Below are positions 1 to 7,100 of a DNA stretch of 22,607 nt, piece after piece. Position 1 is the first letter of the stretch. Each line of letters starts with the position of its first letter. A program made the position numbers and the translations under genes. Where the stretch lies: contig CAVEXN010000036.1 in NCBI GenBank assembly GCA_963620035.1, positions 1-22,607 of the forward strand, written 5' to 3'. The notes beneath the pieces were generated by a model. That model was given only the letters and a program-made list of their open reading frames with translations. It did no database searches and was not told the origin of the DNA. Source of the stretch: F23-D06 sp963620035. GTDB lineage: Bacteria > Bacteroidota > Bacteroidia > Bacteroidales > WCHB1-69.

Positions 1-55
1 GGCGTTTTTTACTCATAAAAGGTTGATTGTCAATTATAAACAATTAGAGATTGCC
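1..55 (+). repeat. Left arm of 55-bp inverted repeat bracketing the window
   Basis: This stretch, starting GGCGTTTTTTACTCATAAAA and ending AGAGATTGCC, is the reverse complement of 22512-22566 with one mismatch (A at position 15 here, G in the equivalent place of the other arm). Similarity stops abruptly inside the window after the GCC. The left limit is unknown because the window begins here. The reading frame starting at position 2 is open through the repeat in both copies (AFFTHKRLIVNYKQLEIA here, R for H in the other copy), so the arm may be the edge of a coding mobile element whose body lies outside the window. It also contains a small imperfect palindrome (ATTGT...ACAAT). The family is not recognised. 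Confidence 0.85.
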
Positions 56-175
56 CAATGTTTTAAAAAAAATCCTCATTTATCCGTACGCTCTAAAAAT
101 TCAACTTGGACAGTTGAAGAGCGGGGGAGCACAACATCCCGCCATGGTTGATAGGCAAAGGTCTGCGTGAAGGTG
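56..175. other. Intergenic stretch between repeat arm and hydrolase-deaminase gene
   Basis: No gene is supported here. The frame open through the left repeat arm runs on to a stop at 149-151, giving an unrelated tail that is probably read-through past the element edge. A short inverted repeat (GCGGG at 121-125, CCCGC at 138-142) lies downstream of the minus-strand gene but has no T-run after it, so a terminator role is only weakly suggested. Confidence 0.4.
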
Positions 176-1336
176 TCAATAGGTTTCGTGCGCCATGTCG
201 CGGTACTCTTCAAACAATTTGAGGCAGGCTTTCCGGTCCTTTTCGACGAGGTAGTCTTTGAACGCCTCGCGTCCGCCGAACATAGTGTCGAGCGCTTTGT
301 CGCGGAAGCCTATCTTTTCATTGTCGGCGATGGTGCAGCCGTAATAGACGGTTTTGATGTTTGCCCATTTGCAGGCGGCGAGGCACATAGGGCACGGTTC
401 GCCGGTAGTGTACAGCACCGCCCCCGAAAGGTCATGGTTGCCGGTGGTAAGGCCGGCGTTGCGGATGGCGGCAATTTCGCCGTGGCACGTGGCGTCGTGG
501 TCCGAAAGCACCTTGTTGTGTCCCCGCCCGATGATTTCCCCATCTTTCACGATGACGCTTCCGAACGGACCGCCGTCGCCGTTGCGTATGCCTTGGCGCG
601 CTTCGGAAATGGCAATGTCCATAAACGCATCTTCCGCATGCAAGTCTGCGTCTGCCAAGGTTTCAAGGAAGCGGTCAACGGCTTGGTTGAATGGCCCGGG
701 ACACTTGCCGGCAATGAAATGGTCGCCTTTGATGAACTGTAGTGTTGCATCGGGCAGGTTCCGGGCAATCTCCCGGGTGTGTTCTTCCCGTATCATGTCT
801 TCGGTTCCGCAGATGACAAGGGTGGGGCAGGTGATATGCGACAGTTCTTCGGGACGGATATCCGGTTCGTTGACCATCAGTCCGAGCAATTCGGCCTTTT
901 CCCGGGCTTCGGGCGACCGGTCGGCGTCACGTTTCGCAAGGGAGTACGCCGCCTCTATGGGCTCTTGCGCCACCCGCTCAACCCCGTCAGGGTTGAGGTT
1001 GCCGCCGTTCAGCACCAGCGCTTTCACCATCTCCGGATGCTGCAGGGCAAATTCCATGGCGATGTTGGCGCCGTCTGAAAAGCCCAGTATAATGGCTTCC
1101 GGGATATGGTGTCCGGTCATAAAGCCGTAAAGGTCAAGCGCAAACTGCTTGATGGTAAACGGCATGGAGCCCCGCGGCGACTGCCCATGCCCACGCGTGT
1201 CTATCGCAATGACCCGGTACCTGTTGCTGAAATGCTCGATTTGACAGGCAAAATAGCGGCTGTCCTCCCCGTTGCCGTGCAAGAAGAGGAAAGGTTCTCC
1301 GCTCCCTTTTTCCTGACAATGCAGTTGTATGTCCAT
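176..1336 (-). CDS. Alpha/beta-hydrolase fused to guanine/nucleoside deaminase
   Basis: Two enzymes lie in one 386-residue chain. Residues 1-228 are an alpha/beta-hydrolase: oxyanion-loop HGNGED at 20-25, nucleophile S87 in GFSDGA, acid D180 in CGTED and base H206 in KGDHF, so the triad is intact. Residues about 237-386 match bacterial guanine deaminases of the cytidine-deaminase fold: GGPFGSVIVKDG at 255-266, zinc ligand H285 and proton shuttle E287 (CHGE, where HAE is usual), and zinc cysteines C315 and C318 in PCPMC. The C-terminus (IGFRDKALD and beyond) resembles the GuaD tail. The hydrolase substrate cannot be told; the deaminase probably acts on guanine or a related purine. No signal peptide is present, so it is cytoplasmic. 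M239 could be an internal start giving a stand-alone deaminase. It is the only long minus-strand gene in the window and has its own promoter. Confidence 0.9.
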   Translation of the reverse strand: MDIQLHCQEKGSGEPFLFLHGNGEDSRYFACQIEHFSNRYRVIAIDTRGHGQSPRGSMPFTIKQFALDLYGFMTGHHIPEAIILGFSDGANIAMEFALQHPEMVKALVLNGGNLNPDGVERVAQEPIEAAYSLAKRDADRSPEAREKAELLGLMVNEPDIRPEELSHITCPTLVICGTEDMIREEHTREIARNLPDATLQFIKGDHFIAGKCPGPFNQAVDRFLETLADADLHAEDAFMDIAISEARQGIRNGDGGPFGSVIVKDGEIIGRGHNKVLSDHDATCHGEIAAIRNAGLTTGNHDLSGAVLYTTGEPCPMCLAACKWANIKTVYYGCTIADNEKIGFRDKALDTMFGGREAFKDYLVEKDRKACLKLFEEYRDMAHETY

Positions 1337-1430
1337 TGTTCTGTGCTTTTTGTTTTAAACGTTGTGATGTCGTTCCCCGGTCTGCGTTTTTTTTTGTTTT
1401 CGGCAGATCCCGTTGTTGATTATTACGGTG

Positions 1431-1461
1431 CAAAGATAATATTTTGGCAAAGACTATCAAG
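1431..1461 (-). promoter_or_regulatory. Bacteroidetes promoter for the hydrolase-deaminase gene
   Basis: Read on the minus strand, TATCTTTG (1431-1438) fits the -7 consensus TAnnTTTG. CTTG at 1458-1461 lies 19 bases upstream in the place of the -33 TTTG box. The predicted start site is roughly 85-90 bases ahead of the ATG at 1336. Confidence 0.5.
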
Positions 1462-1541
1462 GATTTCGTCACAGTTTCCGTTTATACGATATGTGAGGAT
1501 GAGGGACTGAAGAAGGATAACTCACACGGAATAAAATACGG

Positions 1542-1573
1542 GTTGGATAATCAAACACAATTGTCTATATTTG
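1542..1573 (+). promoter_or_regulatory. Bacteroidetes promoter for the lipoprotein pair
   Basis: TATATTTG at 1566-1573 matches the -7 consensus TAnnTTTG, and GTTG at 1542-1545 lies 20 bases upstream as a near match to the -33 TTTG box. Transcription would start near 1580, leaving a leader of about 60 bases before the ATG at 1642. Confidence 0.5.
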
Positions 1574-1641
1574 CAGCCGTTAAGCATTGATGTAGAAAAC
1601 AGGATGAATACATTTGATCTAACCTTAAGATTATCACCAAA

Positions 1642-2541
1642 ATGAAAAAAAAACTAACCAAAACTGTCGTGATGCTGACAGCGGCCGCAGTTGTTATGAT
1701 AGTCGCCGCATCATGCGAAAAGAGCAACGGGGTATATAGCCCCAAGAAGAAGATCAATAAAGTCTATCGCGAGGCTTCTATTCAAAATCTGGACGACCCG
1801 TCCGAAGTCAGCGTGCAAGACAAGTTCCTGTACGAAAACTGGACCTGGTCTGACGGTCTGGTGCAGCAGATTGACCATTATGACGGCTCAAATTCCGTAT
1901 GGACGGAAGCGTTCACCTACGATGAGCACGAACGAGTGCTGAAAATTGAAGATGCCGTATGGTATGAGACGCTTACGTTCGAGTACCAGGACGGCAGAAT
2001 AAGCACATCGAAACTCTCATACGACGGAATGTTGTCAGAGGAGTGGAGTTTCTCGTACGAGAACGGCAGGTTAGTCCGTGCCGACGGCAAGTGTTACTAC
2101 GATGATTATAAGGGGAAAAGACACTTGAGCCCTTTGAGCAGCCTCGGCTTTGACGGCATGACGAATGACGCCCTGACTGAAGCGGTAGGCAGATGCAAGT
2201 CTGCCGCCAAGGGTAACGAAACGGAATTCACAATACAACTCGAATGGGACAAGGACAATATATCGATGATGTCTGTGGTGAGCGAAGAGTTTTCCGGGAC
2301 AATCCGTTTCGAGTACGACCAGTACAAGAACCCCAAAAGAGGCTTTAACAACATTGAGAACACATGGTGGGCCTATAACAGCGCCAACAATATTCTGAAG
2401 ATGACGCAGACATACGGCAGTGAATCACTTGTGGCAGAGTATGCCTACGAATATGATAATAAGTATCCTGTGACGGTGCGCTGTACGACAAACGAATTCG
2501 GCAGCAGAATCCAAAGTACCGATTATTATGAGTATGAATAA
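1642..2541 (+). CDS. Putative lipoprotein with YD-repeat-like strands (paralog 1)
   Basis: This 299-residue protein begins with a lipoprotein signal peptide: MKKKLTK, a hydrophobic core, then VAASC with the lipidated Cys at 25. The mature part starts EKSNGVYSPKKKINKVY and is built from tyrosine-rich strand pairs such as FTYDEHERVLKIED, LTFEYQDGRISTSKL, FSYENGRLVRADG and YEYDNKYPV, which resemble YD/RHS-type repeats as seen in many Bacteroidetes surface lipoproteins. No catalytic motif is visible. It is a clear tandem paralog of the next gene: both share the GxYxPKKKI block after the Cys, a W(T/V)WS block, the (S)LGFD block and a Y(Y)xYE ending. It probably sits in the outer membrane or faces the periplasm. 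Its stop overlaps the longest possible frame of the next gene. Confidence 0.8.
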   Translation: MKKKLTKTVVMLTAAAVVMIVAASCEKSNGVYSPKKKINKVYREASIQNLDDPSEVSVQDKFLYENWTWSDGLVQQIDHYDGSNSVWTEAFTYDEHERVLKIEDAVWYETLTFEYQDGRISTSKLSYDGMLSEEWSFSYENGRLVRADGKCYYDDYKGKRHLSPLSSLGFDGMTNDALTEAVGRCKSAAKGNETEFTIQLEWDKDNISMMSVVSEEFSGTIRFEYDQYKNPKRGFNNIENTWWAYNSANNILKMTQTYGSESLVAEYAYEYDNKYPVTVRCTTNEFGSRIQSTDYYEYE

Positions 2542-2575
2542 ACTAAATAACATAATGACTAAAACTGCTTTTGAT

Positions 2576-3490
2576 ATGAGAAAAAACATTTTCGGAAATG
2601 CCGCACTTGGCATTGCGGCCACAATGCTGATACTCCTTGCATCCTCGTGTACGGAAAAGGAAGGAATCTATAACCCTAAAAAGAAAATTGCAAGTGTTTA
2701 TGAATCTTCTGTATATCACGACTATGAATACCCTGAAGATGATGAGGTGATTGGGAAAAGCCTGTCAGAACAGTGGGTGTGGTCGGGCGATATTCTGCAG
2801 CAGATAAAGTATTATTGGGACGGGATTCAGATGTCAACCGAAAAATATGCTTACGACAAAGACAACCGGGTCGTTAGCGTGGAGACCTCCGGCTGGGACT
2901 TGGAAGCCGATTCACGGATGGATTACGAATATGATGGCAATTTATTGAGCAAATGCAAGTTGTATTATGACGGGGAACTCGAGAGGGAGTTCACTTTCAC
3001 CTACAACGGCAGAACATTGAGTTCGATGAAATGCAAGGTCTATCTCAATTTCGACAAGTCGCTCCGGAAACATTTCCTGACGCCGCTGCGCAGTTTGGGT
3101 TTTGACAGGTCTATGTCCAAGCCGGTGGAGCAGTGCCTCAAGAAGTTCTGTTCAGAAGCCAAAGGTGCCGAAGAGTTTGACATCACCTTTGAGTGGACCG
3201 GCAAAAATGTGACAGCCTTGCGCATGCGCGGAAACAGCACGTATTGTGACATTCTGTACGAATACGACCAGAAACTGAATCCCAAGAAAGGTCTTCTCGG
3301 CAATTTTTTCGAACCGGAACTCTACTGTTCTGCCAACAATGTCACCAAATACACCGAAACGGAGTATGGGGAGACGGAAATTGTGGAGTACAGTTATGAG
3401 TATGACGGCAAGTATCCGTCAACAAAACAATGGACAGAGCGCGACGAATACGGTTATGAACAGTACACGGAGTACTACGTCTATGAATAG
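2576..3490 (+). CDS. Putative lipoprotein with YD-repeat-like strands (paralog 2)
   Basis: This is the tandem paralog of the preceding lipoprotein. I chose the ATG at 2576 (304 residues) because it gives a classic signal peptide, MRKN plus a hydrophobic stretch ending LASSC, and puts the lipidated Cys at 25 exactly as in the upstream copy. Earlier in-frame ATGs at 2528 and 2555 exist, and 2528 would overlap the previous stop. The mature part repeats the pattern of the first copy: EGIYNPKKKIASVY, WVWSGDILQQIKYY, EKYAYDKDNRVVSVE, FTYNGRTLSSMK, ILYEYDQKLNPKKG and YSYEYDGKYPSTKQW. The function is unknown. The sequences have diverged well beyond recent duplication, so the pair is an established duplication rather than an assembly artefact. 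It probably shares the promoter at 1542-1573. Confidence 0.78.
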   Translation: MRKNIFGNAALGIAATMLILLASSCTEKEGIYNPKKKIASVYESSVYHDYEYPEDDEVIGKSLSEQWVWSGDILQQIKYYWDGIQMSTEKYAYDKDNRVVSVETSGWDLEADSRMDYEYDGNLLSKCKLYYDGELEREFTFTYNGRTLSSMKCKVYLNFDKSLRKHFLTPLRSLGFDRSMSKPVEQCLKKFCSEAKGAEEFDITFEWTGKNVTALRMRGNSTYCDILYEYDQKLNPKKGLLGNFFEPELYCSANNVTKYTETEYGETEIVEYSYEYDGKYPSTKQWTERDEYGYEQYTEYYVYE

Positions 3491-3529
3491 GAAGCCGTTT
3501 CCCCGTACATAGGATCAATTCAGGTTGCA

Positions 3530-4090
3530 ATGTTTGTTGATACCATTTATTATCCGCTGGTGCGTGCCTTGCGCGACCGGCCAGATGAGACAGCGCTGTC
3601 AGTGAAGGGCAAGGCGTACGACAACCGCCGCCTCGCCATGCTGATGGCGCCGGTGATGAAAGAACTTGACACTTTCTCAGACAGTACCGTGGCGTTGCTC
3701 ATGGAGGACGAAGCCGTCACCAAGGCGGCGCTGTTGGCATGTATGCTATGCGGCAAGACTGTAGTGCCCGTATGGTTGAGCTGGAGCGAAGAGCAGCAGA
3801 AGAGGGTGGTGGAATGTTCGGGAGCGCGCAAGTTCCTGACCCGGGAACGGATGTTCTATTACTATTGGATGACCTACGAAGATGCCGTCTGCCGCATTGA
3901 CGACGGGCTGCCGGTGGCGCGCGACTTGCCATGCGCCGCCCGCCTCTGCTCGTTTGACGGGGACGGCAATATGCACGACCGCTATCTTTCGGCAGAGGAG
4001 TGGCTGCAGAGCCTGCGGCAGCAAGGCTTCATCAAGCCCGAAGAGTTGAGGGGCATTTTAGGGGATAATGCAAAAAATACTTTGAGGTAA
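3530..4090 (+). pseudogene. Truncated AMP-binding (adenylate-forming) enzyme fragment
   Basis: This 186-residue product resembles only the N-terminal part of acyl-CoA synthetase/NRPS adenylation domains: a YYPLVRALRDRPDETALSVKGKAYDNRRLA opening, then VALLMEDEAVTKAALLACMLCGKTVVPVWLSWSEEQQKRVVECSGARKFLT in short blocks typical of the family's first subdomain. Family members normally run to about 500 residues. The place where the A3 phosphate loop (SGTTGxPKG) should be reads CSFDGDGNMHDRYLS, retaining only scattered glycines, so adenylation activity is not expected. The GC-rich gene turns AT-rich near 4055-4065, just before its stop, and the next gene begins 8 bases on. It looks like a gene cut by the arrival of the downstream AT-rich segment. 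A small intact regulatory or scaffold protein remains possible. Confidence 0.55.
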
Positions 4091-4098
4091 TTATACTC

Positions 4099-6954
4099 AT
4101 GTTTGTGATGTCGATAAGAGAAATTCATATTGTTGAAATTGTTTTGCACCGAACTATAGGTGGACTTGTTTCATTGAGAAAATCTTTATTGGCAATGTTG
4201 ATGATCTTTCAGTTTAATTGTGCTTTCCTTTCAGTTTGTTTTGGACAACAAACGGATGATGAGACTGAATTTAAAATAGGATTGTTCAGTCCATTGTCTT
4301 GTATGACACGAATAGAAGGAGGTTGTGAAATACCATACGAAACTACAGAGCTGGATGGTTTTAAAACCAGTGTTTTAAATGTTCTGGCAGAAGATGGCTT
4401 TAATATCTATCAAACATATGCTCCTTATGAATGGAATTCAGAATGTTTTATGAAACATTACCTTAAATTGTCGCAAGCGAACGGTTTTAAGGTTCAACTC
4501 GGATCCGGATTTTACTACAAGCCGTCTGTTGATGCAAATGGAAATGTTTTGGGTTATGGGACGAATGTGTTTGATAATTGCGGAAATACAATAGACACTT
4601 GTGAGACACCTTATTCTCGTGGTTTCTTCCGGCCGGATATGGTCAGTTTTATGCGTAATGTTGGTGTCGTTTCTCCCTACAAGGAAATAATATGGGGATA
4701 TCTTGTATGTGAAGAAGCGTCGTATTTTCATTGCCATCATTTTGCGTATGATTGCAGGGGAAATGTTTGGTGTGATAGCTCGTGTTTTAAAAATGTTGAA
4801 CTGCCTCCTGATAACGTTCATAGTGCTATTTCTTATTTTAAGAACAATCTGTATTCCGCAGGAGTTTCAAGTCACAAAGTTGTCGTGATGGAGGCAAACC
4901 ATCACAAAAATATCAATGATAATACAAACGACAGTGAAGGTGTCTATAATCCACAACAATACATTAAACTTTTAGACAAAAATGACAAAAGAGATGTCTT
5001 TTTTGAAGGCTCTTATACTCAATTCCCGTCAGTAGATTGGATAAGTCAGAATTATAATGAAATGTTTAACGACGGATACCATTATTTAGGACCATTCAAA
5101 TCGATTGACTACGCAAGCTCTTATACATCTGAAATCCATAAAGTCATCAACATTGAGGGTACATCAGTCAATCAAGATTATTGGGCATGTTTTCATTCGG
5201 ATTCAGCCATTAAAAATGCGAACTGGTTATGGTTTCAAACGTACACGTCAATAATCCATGGAGTGAAAGGCGTTTGGTTCTGGTCTCTTGATTTTGCTTG
5301 GAACAAAGGTGAGTTAAAGAAATGGGATGATTTAACGGTTCATAATAGGTATGAGAGAGGATTTTTTCCTGAAAATTACAGAAAATACGTGGCGAATCTT
5401 GCACGAGAATTACGGTTTTTAGCAGACAAAGGAATCCTGAATGTCGATGCCAGTGCTATTATTTCGGAAAAAACAGATGATGTCGATCTGAATTGTATTG
5501 TTCCTCTTGCTTCGTCATACATTCCTTCTTCTTTGCCGCCAGAAAAGAAAACGGAAAAATACGGATTACGCTATACAATCAGAAGCAATGGGGACGAAAC
5601 ATATATGATTATTTCAAATCCGTTAAATGTTTCAGTATCTGCAATTTTAGATTTTTCGAATACATCAAATCAACAAACTCAAAATGCTGTTGGGGTGACA
5701 GTACTTTTCGACAACAATCAATATGAGGTGGAGAGTGTTTATTATAAAACAGATAGAAATTCGCATATAGATTTTCAAAGTGGAAATGTGGGCGACCAAT
5801 ATGAAGTCTCTTTTTCTGAGGGAAAAAAACTGTCAATCTCTTTCGGTCCGATGGATGTGAAGGTTATGAAATTCATTTCCACGTTTTCTGGTTATAACAA
5901 TGGATGGAGTAAAGTTTGGTCTAATTATGGAAACGGGAAAATGGATGGGCACATAATAAAGGAGAATGATTTGTTTTATGTTGGAGATTATGACGGGGAT
6001 GGAGTCGAAGAATTGTTATGTGTAGGTTATTCGAAAAGTGGCACAAACGATTGGATGTCACTTCTGAAATTCAGAAATGAAAAATGGGAATGGATATGGA
6101 GCAATTACGGAGAGTCTTCGGCAGGGAATGGTTTGTATCTGTATAGGAGCAGTTTTGTTATTGGTGATTATGATGGGGACGGGAAGGACGAACTTCTGGG
6201 GAACGATATTGAAGGCTGGACAACAATGTTCAAATTCGAGAATGGTAATTGGCAATGGATCTGGTCTGATTATGGGAACGCCTCGCATACGATGAGGTCA
6301 TATAAAGACATATTTTATGCTGGTGATTATGATGGAGACGGGAAAGAAGAATTGCTTGGATGTGACCTGCCAAGCGGATGGACTACGCTGTTTAAATGGA
6401 ACGGAAATGATTTTGTATGGAACAGATCAGATTACGGCAACAATCATCCTATAAGACAATATCGGGATCAAATGGTAATCGGAGATTTTGATGGGGACGA
6501 GAAATCAGAGCTGATTGGTTTTGATACGTCAGTTGCTCTTTTTGATTTGGATGGAGTTGATTGGTCCATAGGATGGACTTCAAATGGTGCTTCTGATTTC
6601 GGAGGCTGGACATATCCGATGATGTCCACCGATACGCTATTAGTAGGTAATTTGGATTCGGACAACAAGGACGAGTTGTTAATAGTGCAAACACATTCAA
6701 CTGCAGCATGGGCCACGTCAATGGATTTAAAAAATGACAGGAGTGGATGGAATTGGAATTGGTCGGCAAATCCTCAATACGGATTCCAGTATATCGATGA
6801 TTGGCCTTTGTCAGCAAATGGCGGTGAAAATACGCGTTATATTTTAATTACAGTTATGGAGAACGCCCCGAAATATTTGATTGCAATGCGACAATATTGC
6901 AACAGTTTTTTAGTTAATATGTATAAAACAAGCGGCTATGGCAGTTATAAATAA
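4099..6954 (+). CDS. Secreted TIM-barrel-like protein with C-terminal FG-GAP repeats
   Basis: This is a 951-residue protein. A signal peptide lies at about 27-49 (RKSLLAMLMIFQFNCAFLSVCFG, then QQ); the TTG at 4174 (residue 26), preceded by AGGTGG, is a possible alternative start. Residues about 55-450 look like a glycoside-hydrolase-style barrel: candidate acids at strand ends are E205/E206 (VCEEASYF), E265 (VVMEANHH) and E303 (FFEGSY), and GVWFWSLDFAW at 391-401 resembles a last barrel strand. This part has ten cysteines between 68 and 229. Residues about 600-900 hold five FG-GAP/VCBS-like repeats with Ca-binding loops starting at 629, 689, 742, 795 and 850 (GDYDGDG in the first three, GDFDGDE and GNLDSDN in the last two), separated by WxWxWSxYGN strands: a probable beta-propeller. 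No type IX sorting domain is present. Codon use is far more AT-rich than flanking genes, suggesting transfer. The exact substrate or ligand is unknown. Confidence 0.75.
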   Translation: MFVMSIREIHIVEIVLHRTIGGLVSLRKSLLAMLMIFQFNCAFLSVCFGQQTDDETEFKIGLFSPLSCMTRIEGGCEIPYETTELDGFKTSVLNVLAEDGFNIYQTYAPYEWNSECFMKHYLKLSQANGFKVQLGSGFYYKPSVDANGNVLGYGTNVFDNCGNTIDTCETPYSRGFFRPDMVSFMRNVGVVSPYKEIIWGYLVCEEASYFHCHHFAYDCRGNVWCDSSCFKNVELPPDNVHSAISYFKNNLYSAGVSSHKVVVMEANHHKNINDNTNDSEGVYNPQQYIKLLDKNDKRDVFFEGSYTQFPSVDWISQNYNEMFNDGYHYLGPFKSIDYASSYTSEIHKVINIEGTSVNQDYWACFHSDSAIKNANWLWFQTYTSIIHGVKGVWFWSLDFAWNKGELKKWDDLTVHNRYERGFFPENYRKYVANLARELRFLADKGILNVDASAIISEKTDDVDLNCIVPLASSYIPSSLPPEKKTEKYGLRYTIRSNGDETYMIISNPLNVSVSAILDFSNTSNQQTQNAVGVTVLFDNNQYEVESVYYKTDRNSHIDFQSGNVGDQYEVSFSEGKKLSISFGPMDVKVMKFISTFSGYNNGWSKVWSNYGNGKMDGHIIKENDLFYVGDYDGDGVEELLCVGYSKSGTNDWMSLLKFRNEKWEWIWSNYGESSAGNGLYLYRSSFVIGDYDGDGKDELLGNDIEGWTTMFKFENGNWQWIWSDYGNASHTMRSYKDIFYAGDYDGDGKEELLGCDLPSGWTTLFKWNGNDFVWNRSDYGNNHPIRQYRDQMVIGDFDGDEKSELIGFDTSVALFDLDGVDWSIGWTSNGASDFGGWTYPMMSTDTLLVGNLDSDNKDELLIVQTHSTAAWATSMDLKNDRSGWNWNWSANPQYGFQYIDDWPLSANGGENTRYILITVMENAPKYLIAMRQYCNSFLVNMYKTSGYGSYK

Positions 6955-7100
6955 TCAAATGCAGATTCGGAAGATTGAATAATTGAAAGTGTATCTATTC
7001 CCCCCCCCCCTAAAAAAGACACTAATGATTCCAATAAAACAAAACACAACACAACATAATAAGAACCAATAGTTCCAAACATTTTTACAATATTTATAAT
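6955..7100. other. Intergenic leader with an 11-C homopolymer
   Basis: This AT-rich gap lies between the FG-GAP protein and the methyltransferase. It contains an uninterrupted run of eleven C at 7000-7010, about 90 bases before the methyltransferase ATG. No TAnnTTTG box was seen on either side of it. The tract is not inside any supported reading frame. Confidence 0.7.
7000..7010 (+). repeat. Poly-C tract, candidate phase-variation site
   Basis: Eleven consecutive C residues in an otherwise AT-rich intergenic region. Homopolymeric C/G tracts of this length are prone to slipped-strand mispairing. A length change here could alter promoter geometry or leader structure for the downstream methyltransferase. 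The run may also be a site of sequencing or assembly length error. Confidence 0.6.

Larger units (their letters stand above)
1337..1641. other. Divergent intergenic region with two opposed promoters
   Basis: This 305-bp gap separates the minus-strand hydrolase-deaminase from the plus-strand lipoprotein pair. It holds one Bacteroidetes-type promoter for each direction (1431-1461 and 1542-1573) with about 80 bp between them, room for a shared regulator site. No convincing operator palindrome, small ORF or RNA gene was seen. Confidence 0.6.

Noticed and set aside
121..142. GCGGG...CCCGC hairpin as terminator for the hydrolase-deaminase gene
   Set aside because: The stem is only 5 bp and no T-run follows in the direction of that gene.
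354..1130. Plus-strand open frames across the hydrolase-deaminase gene
   Set aside because: They overlap a gene with intact catalytic motifs on the other strand, show no domain pattern, and have no promoter or leader.
2528..2575. Upstream start for the second lipoprotein
   Set aside because: It would bury the signal peptide 16 residues in; starting at 2576 places the lipid Cys at residue 25, as in its paralog.
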